The notes under the pieces: generated by a model
Database searches by the model: none
Told to the model about the DNA's origin: nothing
What the model saw: only the letters and a program-made list of their open reading frames with translations
Translations under genes and position numbers: made by a program
Part shown: positions 16,387 to 22,958 of the stretch, in pieces
Numbering within the stretch: position 1 is the stretch's first letter
How the letters are laid out: each line of letters opens with the position of its first letter
Source of the DNA: JADKIH01 sp031411835
GTDB lineage: Bacteria > Bacteroidota > Bacteroidia > AKYH767-A > 2013-40CM-41-45
Assembly: GCA_031411835.1 (NCBI GenBank)
Contig: JANOBV010000214.1
Span: 1 to 22,958 of the forward strand
Reading direction: 5' to 3'
DNA length: 22,958 nucleotides

Positions 16387-17130
16387 ATGAAAGAAATTAG
16401 AACGATGGAACAAATACTAAAACGGAAGAGCGTAAAGCAGCCGATCCGGAACTTAGAAAAAAGAATCATGAATCTTTTGTATAAGCCATTTGTTCAATGG
16501 TACACTTCAAGAGAGTCAACTTATAAATACAAAGAAATTACCGTCAAGGTAAAGCCCGGTGTATTTCATCCGCGTTTTTTTAGCAGCACAGGATTTTTAC
16601 TTGAATTTTTTGAATACATGAATTTTAGCCGAAAAAAAGTATTAGAAATTGGTTCAGGTTCAGGATTGATCTCGCTCATCACAGCAAAAGAAGGTGGAAA
16701 TGTAACAGCAATCGATATTAGCCCTATTGCGGTTGAGAATACAAAACTCAATGTGATGTTAAATGAAAGTAAATTTACAGAAAGCAGTGGCAGAGTTGAG
16801 GTGATCCAATCCGATTTGTTCGAGAATGTGCCTGTCGGAATATTTGATCTATTGATCGTAAATCCACCTTTCTATGAAGGCACTCCTAAAAAGAATGAAG
16901 ATCACGCCTGGTATGCAGGAAAAGATCTTGAATATTTCCAAAGACTATTTTCAAAATGCAGAAATTTCATGGATCGAGATTCGGAAATGTATATGGTTTT
17001 GTCGGAAGATTGCAATTTCACCAAGATTTTCGAAATTGCTGAATTAAATTCAATTAAAATTAAAGCCGTTGCAGTTCGGCAAATTATCACTGAAAGCCTT
17101 TACATTTTTAAAATAACAATTTCCACTTAA
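16387..17130 (+). CDS. class I SAM-dependent methyltransferase with NPPFY motif (HemK/PrmC-like fold)
   Basis: A 247-residue methyltransferase. Motif I is LEIGSGSG (SAM site, glycine at 89) followed by an acidic TAIDIS motif II. NPPFY at 159-163 is the motif IV that, in N-methyltransferases such as PrmC, TrmN6 and RlmF, holds the amide or amino nitrogen being methylated. The upstream PGVFHPRFF stretch (about 57-65) is PrmC-like. An N-methylation of a protein, nucleobase or small molecule is therefore the most reasonable guess. It is not PrmC itself in length or N-terminal domain. Start 16387 gives the longest form; an in-frame ATG at 16405 is an alternative. It is 29 bp from the nucleotidyltransferase gene and probably co-transcribed with it. 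Confidence 0.82.
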   Translation: MKEIRTMEQILKRKSVKQPIRNLEKRIMNLLYKPFVQWYTSRESTYKYKEITVKVKPGVFHPRFFSSTGFLLEFFEYMNFSRKKVLEIGSGSGLISLITAKEGGNVTAIDISPIAVENTKLNVMLNESKFTESSGRVEVIQSDLFENVPVGIFDLLIVNPPFYEGTPKKNEDHAWYAGKDLEYFQRLFSKCRNFMDRDSEMYMVLSEDCNFTKIFEIAELNSIKIKAVAVRQIITESLYIFKITIST

Positions 17131-17159
17131 TTAAGTACCTTTATTCCTTCTTTATAATT

Positions 17160-18143
17160 ATGTATTCTTCAGTTGCCGCACCATATAAAAATGACGTCGA
17201 TCAAAATTCTGAATTGAGTTCAGCGGTGATCAAGGCGCTTTTATATTTCGATATTTTTAATCACCCGCTTTCAATAAAGGAGTTACGAGAATTAATTCCT
17301 ATGCAATTAGATGATGCAAGTGAATTGTTAGAAGTTCTGGTGGAACTTACAGACCGTAATTTGATTTACTTTCATGATGGGTTCTATTCTGTTTCGACTT
17401 CTTTCTTCAACACTCAACGTAGAATTGCAGGTGAGAAATTTGCAAATACAATGGTCAAACGAATGCAGAAGTTCAGTGGACTCATTGCTTCATTTCCATT
17501 TGTAAAAGCTGTTACGATAAGCGGTTCTTTGTCTAAAAATTTCATGGATGAGAATTCTGACATCGATTACTTTATCATCACCAAGAAAAATAGACTTTGG
17601 CTTGCACGAACATTGTTGATTGCCTATAAAAAATTATTTCTCTTCAATTCTAAAAAGAACTTCTGTGTAAATTATTTTGTTTCGGAAGATCAACTTTCCA
17701 TTCCGGACAGAAATATTTTCACTGCAACAGAGGTGAGTTATCTTATTCCGGTTTATAATTTCAACACATATCTTGATTTTATGAAAGTGAATGATTGGAG
17801 TAAATCATTCTATCCAAATTTTCCTTTGCGAGAAAATAATTTTGTGATTAATGAAAAGTATCCAAAATTGAAATCGAAAATGGAAAATATTTTATCAAAA
17901 GCTTTGGGTGAAAAATTAGACACTTATTTTTTCAAATTGACTTTGAAGCGTTGGAAAAAGAAATTTAAAAATTTTGATGAAAGCGCTTTCGATCTAAGAA
18001 TGCGATCTAAGAAAAATGTTTCTAAGCATCATCCAAACGGCTTTCAAGAAAAGGTTCTAAGTCAATTGCAAACTAAGATCACAGAATTTGAAAATCTCCA
18101 TGACATTTCTTTGAGTTATGAAAAAAGTTCTCTTTACGCATAG
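17160..18143 (+). CDS. winged-helix plus nucleotidyltransferase domain protein
   Basis: A 327-residue protein. Residues ~18-95 look like a winged helix (IKALLYFDIFNHPLSIKELRELI and following), and the remainder belongs to the DNA polymerase beta-type nucleotidyltransferase fold. The active-site signature is GS at 122-123, then ten residues, then the metal-binding pair D134-I-D136 (SDIDYFII). The third acidic residue expected on a later strand is not obvious: the likely strand (FCVNYFVSE) has Asn where Asp might stand, so activity is uncertain. Possible roles are transfer of a nucleotide to a pathway intermediate, to a sugar, or to RNA. Its 3' end overlaps the second radical SAM gene by 26 nt, suggesting translational coupling. 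Confidence 0.8.
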   Translation: MYSSVAAPYKNDVDQNSELSSAVIKALLYFDIFNHPLSIKELRELIPMQLDDASELLEVLVELTDRNLIYFHDGFYSVSTSFFNTQRRIAGEKFANTMVKRMQKFSGLIASFPFVKAVTISGSLSKNFMDENSDIDYFIITKKNRLWLARTLLIAYKKLFLFNSKKNFCVNYFVSEDQLSIPDRNIFTATEVSYLIPVYNFNTYLDFMKVNDWSKSFYPNFPLRENNFVINEKYPKLKSKMENILSKALGEKLDTYFFKLTLKRWKKKFKNFDESAFDLRMRSKKNVSKHHPNGFQEKVLSQLQTKITEFENLHDISLSYEKSSLYA

Positions 18144-19587
18144 TTATTTCCTTCGCTTTGATCCGAAGCAATGGAAAATGCAACAACCCTATCCGCCATT
18201 AGGTACGATATCGGCTGCTGCATATTTGCGTGAGAAAAATTATTCAATTGAACTTTTCGATTCTATGTTTGCTCATTCAGCTGATGAAATAATTCCTTCG
18301 CTTGAAAGATTTCAACCTGACTTTCTTGTTATATATGATGATGGTTTTAATTACCTCACGAAAATGTGTCTCACCAACATGCGTGAAGCTGCTTTTGAAA
18401 TGATCCGTTTTGCAAATGCAAGAAATATTAAAGTGATAGTCAATAGCAGCGATTCAACTGATCATGCAGAAAAATATCTTTCTATTGGTGCCGATTATAT
18501 CATATATGGAGAAGGAGAAGAAACGCTTGGTGAATTAGTGAACCATCTTTCCAACTCGAACGACGAACCGGCGAATATTTCCGGATTGCAATTCAAATCA
18601 AAGGGCGAATTAATTAAAACGTCTAAGCGAAATGTTCTAAAAACAATTGACGAACTTCCAAGAGCTGCATGGGACTTAATTAATTTGCAAGAGTACAAAG
18701 AACGGTGGATGGCAAGTTCAAGATATTTTTCGTTGAACCTAAGTACAACTCGTGGTTGTCCTTTTCATTGCAATTGGTGCGCTAAACCAATTTATGGGAA
18801 TCGTTATAATGTTCATAGTCCGCAAAGAATTGTAAATGAAATAAGATATTTGCAAGAAAAGTTTGGTGCCAATCATTTTTGGATGACGGACGATATCTTC
18901 GGTTTGAAACCGGGATGGACTAAGGAATTTGCCGATATAGTTCAAGCTTCAGGATTGAAATTCAAATTCAAAATTCAATCACGCGCTGATCTGCTTACAA
19001 ATGATGATACTATTTCTGATCTCGCTCGAGCTGGCTGCGAAATAGTTTGGATGGGAGCAGAGAGTGGTTCTCAGAAAGTTTTAGATGCAATGGACAAAGG
19101 AATTAAAGTCGAGCAGATCTATGAAGCATCAAACGGATTGAAAAAAGCAGGAGTAAAGCCTGCATTCTTTTTACAATTCGGTTATCCCGGTGAAGATAAA
19201 AATGATATTCGCTTAACATTGAAAATGCTTTCGGATCTTAAACCTGCTGATATTGGTGTTTCTGTTTCTTATCCATTACCTGGAACTGTTTTCTATGAGC
19301 GAGTGAAAGATCAGTTGGGTGCGAAATCAAATTGGAAAGATTCTGATGAGCTTGCATTGATGTTCAACAAAGATCTTCCAAAAAATTATTATAAAGTATT
19401 GCAACGTTTTGTGCATCGTTCTTTTAGAATGAAACAAGGAAAAGATAGTGTATTAGAAATGATAAAATCTCCGGCAACAATTTCTAAAACAAAGATCAGA
19501 GGTGGATTACTAATTCCTATTCATGCGATTTTTAAGATTTTAAATGGGTACAAATTGAATACAATGGATAAGCAACGTTCGCTATGA
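18118..19587 (+). CDS. B12-binding-type radical SAM protein (second of two)
   Basis: A 489-residue paralogue of the first radical SAM protein, with the same MKKVL start. The N-terminal cobalamin-binding-like domain covers about residues 1-150 (QPYPPLGTISAAAYLREK, ADYIIYGEGEETLGELV) and lacks DxHxxG. The [4Fe-4S] cysteines are C214, C218 and C221 in GCPFHCNWC. Next come ANHFWMTDDIFGLKPGW, QSRADLL and MGAESGSQKVLDAMDKGI, typical of the BchE/HpnJ-like branch of B12 radical SAM enzymes. That places the likely chemistry as methylation, cyclisation or another radical step on an unreactive carbon; the substrate is unknown. The ATG lies inside the nucleotidyltransferase gene, and the TGA overlaps the next ATG (ATGA), so the three genes are tightly linked. 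Confidence 0.88.
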   Translation: MKKVLFTHSYFLRFDPKQWKMQQPYPPLGTISAAAYLREKNYSIELFDSMFAHSADEIIPSLERFQPDFLVIYDDGFNYLTKMCLTNMREAAFEMIRFANARNIKVIVNSSDSTDHAEKYLSIGADYIIYGEGEETLGELVNHLSNSNDEPANISGLQFKSKGELIKTSKRNVLKTIDELPRAAWDLINLQEYKERWMASSRYFSLNLSTTRGCPFHCNWCAKPIYGNRYNVHSPQRIVNEIRYLQEKFGANHFWMTDDIFGLKPGWTKEFADIVQASGLKFKFKIQSRADLLTNDDTISDLARAGCEIVWMGAESGSQKVLDAMDKGIKVEQIYEASNGLKKAGVKPAFFLQFGYPGEDKNDIRLTLKMLSDLKPADIGVSVSYPLPGTVFYERVKDQLGAKSNWKDSDELALMFNKDLPKNYYKVLQRFVHRSFRMKQGKDSVLEMIKSPATISKTKIRGGLLIPIHAIFKILNGYKLNTMDKQRSL

Positions 19588-20378
19588 TTCAGGAAAGTCC
19601 TGCTAGAGCTTTTTCAAAACAAAGTTCATCATTTGATCAAATCGAAGATGATAACCTCATTCTGCAATACATGAGGAAGCGAATACATGATCACTGCCTT
19701 CAATTTTTTCCGCCAAAAGCTAAGATCCTTGAAATGAATTGTGGAACAGGTATTGATGCTGTTTTTTTTGCCGGTTGGAATATGAATATAGTCGCAACTG
19801 ATGTAGCGAGTGGTATGATTGAAAAAGTGAATTCAAAAATTGAACATCTAGGATTAAAAGCTAAGATCTCAACAAAATTGTGTTCATACACAGAATTGCC
19901 CAAATTATCTGAAGGACCTTTTGATGTTATGTTTTCCAATTTCGGCGGATTAAATTGTATAGCTGATCTTAGACCGGTTGTACAAGGAGTAAAACGGAAT
20001 CTGAAGTCAGGCGGAGTTGTGACATTAGTTGTGATGCCAAAAGTTTGTCCTTGGGAAATTTTACTTGCCTTGAAGGGGAATTTCAAAGTGGCTTTTCGCA
20101 GATTTAAGAATGGTGGAGCAGAAAGTCATTTAGAAGGTGAATATTTCAAAACATTTTACTTCTCATCGGCATATATAAGGCAAGTTTTTGGAGAGGAATT
20201 TTCCCTGGTGAAATTAGAAGGACTCTGCTCATTGGTTCCACCACCGTATTTTGAATTTTTTCCTAAGAAACTTAAAAAGGTTTTCAGCTTCCTGACAAGA
20301 CTTGAAAATAGTGTGAGATTCATCTATCCATTTAATTGGGCAGCAGATCATATTATTATTACGTTGCGTCGAAAATGA
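19584..20378 (+). CDS. class I SAM-dependent methyltransferase (small-molecule type)
   Basis: A 264-residue methyltransferase with motif I LEMNCGTG (E50-G56), followed by an acidic strand end IVATDVASGMI (motif II), FDVMFSNFGGLNC (motif IV region), and GGVVTLVVMP. It lacks an NPPF/DPPY motif, so it is more like methyltransferases acting on oxygen or carbon of small molecules or lipids than the NPPFY enzyme earlier in the cluster. The C-terminal ~100 residues contain an aromatic and basic stretch (VPPPYFEFFPKKLKKVFSFL) that might touch a membrane or hydrophobic substrate; this is an inference. It overlaps the radical SAM gene by 4 nt and is the last gene of the cluster. Confidence 0.83.
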   Translation: MIQESPARAFSKQSSSFDQIEDDNLILQYMRKRIHDHCLQFFPPKAKILEMNCGTGIDAVFFAGWNMNIVATDVASGMIEKVNSKIEHLGLKAKISTKLCSYTELPKLSEGPFDVMFSNFGGLNCIADLRPVVQGVKRNLKSGGVVTLVVMPKVCPWEILLALKGNFKVAFRRFKNGGAESHLEGEYFKTFYFSSAYIRQVFGEEFSLVKLEGLCSLVPPPYFEFFPKKLKKVFSFLTRLENSVRFIYPFNWAADHIIITLRRK

Positions 20379-20428
20379 TAGTTAATTTTTTTTTGTTAAT
20401 TTGTACCGCCTAAACCAATGCACTATTT

Positions 20429-20977
20429 GTGGGAAGACACATCAAAATAGAAGAAGATGATCTAATACAGCTACTTGTAAAGCGAGACAAGCGTGGTATT
20501 GAGATTCTTTATGATAATTATTCTTCAGCTTTGTATGGTGTAATCAATAGAATTGTTCAGAATGACGAAGTTGCAGAAGATGTTTTGCAAGAAACATTTC
20601 TCAAGATTTGGAATAATTTTTCACAATATGATTCCACTAAAGGGCGTTTATTTACCTGGATGGTCAATATTTGCCGAAATCTTTCAATTGACAAAGTCCG
20701 TTCAAAGGAATTTGTCAACCAAAATAAAAACCAATCTATTGATTCTGCCGTATCTATTTCAGATCATAAAACGTCTTACGACCCTGATTTAATTGGTGTT
20801 CGAGATATTGTTAAGAAATTGGAGCCGGAATATAAACAGATCATCGATTTGCTCTTCTTTGAAGGGTACTCTCAGTCTGAAGCTGCAGAAAAATTGAATA
20901 TACCGCTTGGAACGGTAAAAACAAGGTCGCGCGCGGCCATTCAACGATTAAGAAATTATTTTGAATCAAGTAAGTAA
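20429..20977 (+). CDS. ECF-type RNA polymerase sigma factor
   Basis: A 182-residue sigma-70 family factor with only regions 2 and 4. Region 2 covers ~22-92 (LYDNYSSALYGVINRIV, EVAEDVLQETFLKIWNNF, GRLFTWMVNICRNLSIDKVR). Region 4 covers ~126-177 with the helix-turn-helix EGYSQSEAAEKLNIPLGTVKTR. A short acidic and polar linker joins them. The start is GTG: the frame is closed by a stop at 20411, and no ATG lies between that stop and the conserved region. The nearby ATG at 20418 is out of frame. Its stop codon overlaps the anti-sigma start by one base (TAATG), so the pair should be translationally coupled. Confidence 0.93.
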   Translation: MGRHIKIEEDDLIQLLVKRDKRGIEILYDNYSSALYGVINRIVQNDEVAEDVLQETFLKIWNNFSQYDSTKGRLFTWMVNICRNLSIDKVRSKEFVNQNKNQSIDSAVSISDHKTSYDPDLIGVRDIVKKLEPEYKQIIDLLFFEGYSQSEAAEKLNIPLGTVKTRSRAAIQRLRNYFESSK

Positions 20978-21777
20978 TGGATATTAAGGAATACATAAAC
21001 TCAGGAGTAGTTGAGATGTACGCAATGCATGCTCTTAGTCCGCAAGAAAAGGCGGAGTTTGAGCAGAAGTTGCTATTGTATTCTGAACTGAAAAAAGAAT
21101 TGCAAAAGGTACAAGAGAGCCTAGACAATTATTCAGAATCGCATGCTACAAATCCAAGACCTGAGCTTCGTGCTAAAATTTTGGAGTCAATCGATACTAA
21201 TAGCCCTAACAAAGCAAAAGGCAAAATTGTTTCGATTCGTGAAAATACTTCTCTTACATATAAGTACATGATTGCTGCTTGTTTAGCTGCACTTGTGGTA
21301 AGTACGTTCGCATCTTGGTTTTTCTATTCAAGATGGAATGAAGCTGAGGATAGGTATTCGGCTTTGTTAGGTGATAAAAATCAATTGGCGCAAAATTACA
21401 ATCTCGTTAAAAATGAATACGACAGAAATGTCAATGACCTAATTGTAATGCGTGACCAGCAATCGACGGTCATTCAACTTTTTTCTACAGATACTTCAAA
21501 AAATTTCGAAGCTCGTATATACTGGAATAAAAATACGGCTGAGTCATATATAGACGTTTTAGCTTTACCAATTCCTGATGAAGGAAAACAATATCAACTT
21601 TGGGCTCTCGTTGGAGGCAAGCCTGTGGATGCCGGTGTTTTTGAAATGGCTGTCGGCGGAATACAAAAAGTAAAAGATATTCCCGCTGCAGATGCATGGG
21701 CAGTTACACTCGAACCAAAAGGTGGAAGTGTGAGTCCTACTTTGGATCAGATGTATTTGCTGGGGAAGGCGTCTTAA
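20977..21777 (+). CDS. RskA-type anti-sigma factor
   Basis: A 266-residue single-pass membrane anti-sigma factor. The cytoplasmic N-terminus (VEMYAMHALSPQEKAEFEQ, residues ~11-30) is the sigma-binding part; it lacks an HxxxC zinc site, as in other zinc-free RskA-like proteins. One membrane segment lies at about 96-117. A coiled-coil-like stretch follows (~118-165), then a periplasmic RskA C-terminal domain with YQLWALVGGKPVDAGVF and TLEPKGGSVSPT. It probably holds the adjacent ECF factor at the membrane and releases it after proteolysis, as shown for RskA relatives. The cognate target may include the DUF4331 gene downstream. Confidence 0.92.
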   Translation: MDIKEYINSGVVEMYAMHALSPQEKAEFEQKLLLYSELKKELQKVQESLDNYSESHATNPRPELRAKILESIDTNSPNKAKGKIVSIRENTSLTYKYMIAACLAALVVSTFASWFFYSRWNEAEDRYSALLGDKNQLAQNYNLVKNEYDRNVNDLIVMRDQQSTVIQLFSTDTSKNFEARIYWNKNTAESYIDVLALPIPDEGKQYQLWALVGGKPVDAGVFEMAVGGIQKVKDIPAADAWAVTLEPKGGSVSPTLDQMYLLGKAS

Positions 21778-21811
21778 ATCGTAATTTGTGAATCGTAATT
21801 TGTAATTCGAA
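21777..21811. repeat. heptamer-phased array after the anti-sigma gene
   Basis: Five adjacent heptamers, AATCGTA, ATTTGTG, AATCGTA, ATTTGTA and ATTCGAA, start at the last base of the anti-sigma stop codon. Confidence 0.65.
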
Positions 21812-21969
21812 GGTGCTTGCCGAAAGAATCGCTTTTTGAATTCAGTGATGTGGTTCTAGATTTTGTACTGTGAAACTTTTAGGTTATAAGGAATCAACAA
21901 TTGTTTAATGTGTTAATTAAATAAGAAATCTTTTTTTCGGTTTTGTGCATTATTCGAAGTCAACAGCGG

Positions 21970-22223
21970 CCCATGTCTTCATTGCCGTCGCCTTCAGGCG
22001 AGAATAAGAATAGAGATTAACACTCTAAATTCTCAACCCATGTCTTCATTGCCGTCGCCTTCAGGCGGCGGATAAAGGATGGTGAATATAAAATTGTACA
22101 TCTCAAATTAGAATTGATTTTAAAAAAAATGATTTGAAGCAGCATTTTTATTTTGAAATTATAGATCTCTTTTGTTGCAATCCTTATTCCGTCGCCTGAA
22201 GGCGACGGCAATGAAGACATGGG
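21970..22223. repeat. palindromic element family C, three copies (two direct, one inverted)
   Basis: Identical 31-bp copies lie at 21970-22000 and 22037-22067 (plus) and 22193-22223 (inverted). Each reads CCCATGTCTTCATTGCC, then GTCG, then a CC-TTCA-GG core inside CGCCTTCAGGCG. Similarity weakly continues for ~12 bp (AATAAGGA-like). The copies could pair across 22068-22192. Confidence 0.92.
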
Positions 22224-22453
22224 CTTGCTTTTAGTGAGGTGTGATTGATTTTTAGTGCCAATAAATTTAAAGAAATATGTTGTTCTGTTTTTGAGAATTT
22301 ACATTAGAAAATATTTAGCACCGAATAGAGCTAAATTAAACAGGGACTGATTTACCTGCTTTCCATTGAATAGCACCGATTTACGAATCTCAACACTCGA
22401 TTTACGTTTTTCAAAATCCACTTCCTTCTTTCTCCCGTATGTCCTAAAAAAGG

Positions 22454-22467
22454 GTAATGGCCATTAC
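22454..22467. promoter_or_regulatory. 14-bp perfect palindrome upstream of the DUF4331 gene
   Basis: GTAATGGCCATTAC is a perfect dyad ending 37 bp before the ATG, a suitable position for an operator or for activator binding next to a promoter. No -7 consensus was found nearby, which would be expected if an ECF sigma factor reads this promoter. Confidence 0.35.
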
Positions 22468-22504
22468 TTATTTATTCTAATCAACTATCCCAAATTCTAT
22501 TAAA

Positions 22505-22958
22505 ATGAAAAATCCTACAAAAAACAAACTCTCCATTGCCGGAATTGCACTTCTTCTGGTAGGCGGTGGACTATTCCTGGCAAATCAGCCTGCTTCAGAG
22601 CTGACCGCTTCGAGTCACAGAGAAGCGCCATTGATTAGCAACGACCCTGTTGCTGATAACACTGATCTTTATGCATTCAGAGATCCGGAAGATTCGAATA
22701 AAGTAACTTTGATCGCTGCTTATGTTCCGGCTGAATTACCTCAAGGCGGACCAAATTATTTTTCTTTCGGGGAAAATGTACGTTATGAAATTCACGTAAA
22801 GAATAACGCTTCTACTGCAGGTGATGACATTACTTATCGTTTTACTTTTTCTCAAATCAATGAAGATCCAACTACGTTCTTCAACATTCGCCTTGGAGCT
22901 CAGAATTTGAAAACAACTTACATGGCAGAGAAAAGTATTAATGGTGGTGCATTCACTA
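22505..22958 (+). CDS. DUF4331 family exported protein (5' part, cut by window edge)
   Basis: The first 151 codons of a longer gene. Residues 1-28 are a signal peptide with a basic start (MKNPTKNK) and a hydrophobic core. The mature part opens with the DUF4331 signature ASSHREAPLISNDPVADNTDLYAF, a segment shared by nearly all members, followed by EDSNKVTLIAAYVP and the GPNYFSF region. DUF4331 proteins are secreted or envelope proteins of unknown function, predicted to be beta-rich. It follows an ECF sigma/RskA pair on the same strand; a regulatory link is plausible but not shown. The missing C-terminus prevents checks on total length or fusion domains. Confidence 0.9.
   Translation, partial: MKNPTKNKLSIAGIALLLVGGGLFLANQPASELTASSHREAPLISNDPVADNTDLYAFRDPEDSNKVTLIAAYVPAELPQGGPNYFSFGENVRYEIHVKNNASTAGDDITYRFTFSQINEDPTTFFNIRLGAQNLKTTYMAEKSINGGAFT

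Larger units (their letters stand above)
21778..22504. other. repeat-rich intergenic region before the DUF4331 gene
   Basis: This 727-bp gap holds a heptamer array (21777-21811), three copies of palindromic element family C (21970-22223), three GATTTAC words (22349, 22378, 22399), and a 14-bp palindrome (22454-22467). No credible coding region or terminator was seen; the minus-strand open frame at 22017-22220 runs over repeat DNA. Confidence 0.8.

Noticed and set aside
19700..20086. 128-codon minus-strand open frame inside the last methyltransferase gene
   Set aside because: It lies wholly antisense to a gene with clear methyltransferase motifs and has no recognisable domain.
22017..22220. 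67-codon minus-strand open frame
   Set aside because: It spans two copies of palindromic family C and AT-rich spacer; no protein features.

Overview
The window reads as chromosomal DNA of a member of the Bacteroidota. Supporting signs are low GC, -7 promoter boxes of the TAnnTTTG type (116-123, 5696-5703), weak or absent Shine-Dalgarno sequences, and gene families typical of the phylum: an HEAxPGH (DUF885) lipoprotein, a large AsmA-like protein, a MORN-type secreted protein, and an ECF sigma/RskA pair next to a DUF4331 protein. No rRNA, tRNA, CRISPR array, prophage or complete insertion sequence was found. Genus cannot be given from the sequence alone.

Layout. 1-2657: the tail of a possible upstream gene, Fe/Mn superoxide dismutase with a clear terminator, and a DUF885 metallopeptidase-like lipoprotein. 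2658-3148: a repeat-rich intergenic region with four copies of a palindromic element. 3149-8162: an AsmA-like envelope protein, an orphan membrane histidine kinase, and the HemW haem chaperone. 8341-9519, minus strand: glutaryl-CoA dehydrogenase, with a bidirectional terminator shared with hemW. 9743-12120: a GT87-type membrane glycosyltransferase and a secreted MORN-repeat protein with a TonB-C-like tail, 23 bp apart. 12197-13870, minus strand: a membrane-anchored protein of unknown function. 13871-14757: a long repeat-rich intergenic region holding an inverted pair of clusters of a 50-bp element.

14758-20378 is the most interesting region. Five same-strand genes encode a B12-binding-type radical SAM enzyme, a class I methyltransferase with an NPPFY motif, a winged-helix plus nucleotidyltransferase protein, a second B12-binding-type radical SAM enzyme, and a second class I methyltransferase. 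The last three overlap or nearly abut (26 nt and 4 nt overlaps). This looks like a compact pathway making or modifying an unidentified small molecule, lipid or macromolecule.

20429-22958: an ECF sigma factor and its RskA-type anti-sigma factor, overlapping by one base. A 727-bp repeat-rich gap follows, then the 5' part of a DUF4331 gene cut by the window edge.

The intergenic DNA is unusually structured. Three families of palindromic elements (cores TCCCTACGGGA, CCCCTAACGGGG, CGCCTTCAGGCG) occur in opposed orientations and carry a GTAG/GTCG tetranucleotide next to the hairpin, as REP elements do. Separately, four gaps carry arrays with a 7-bp period, three of which fold into long hairpins.
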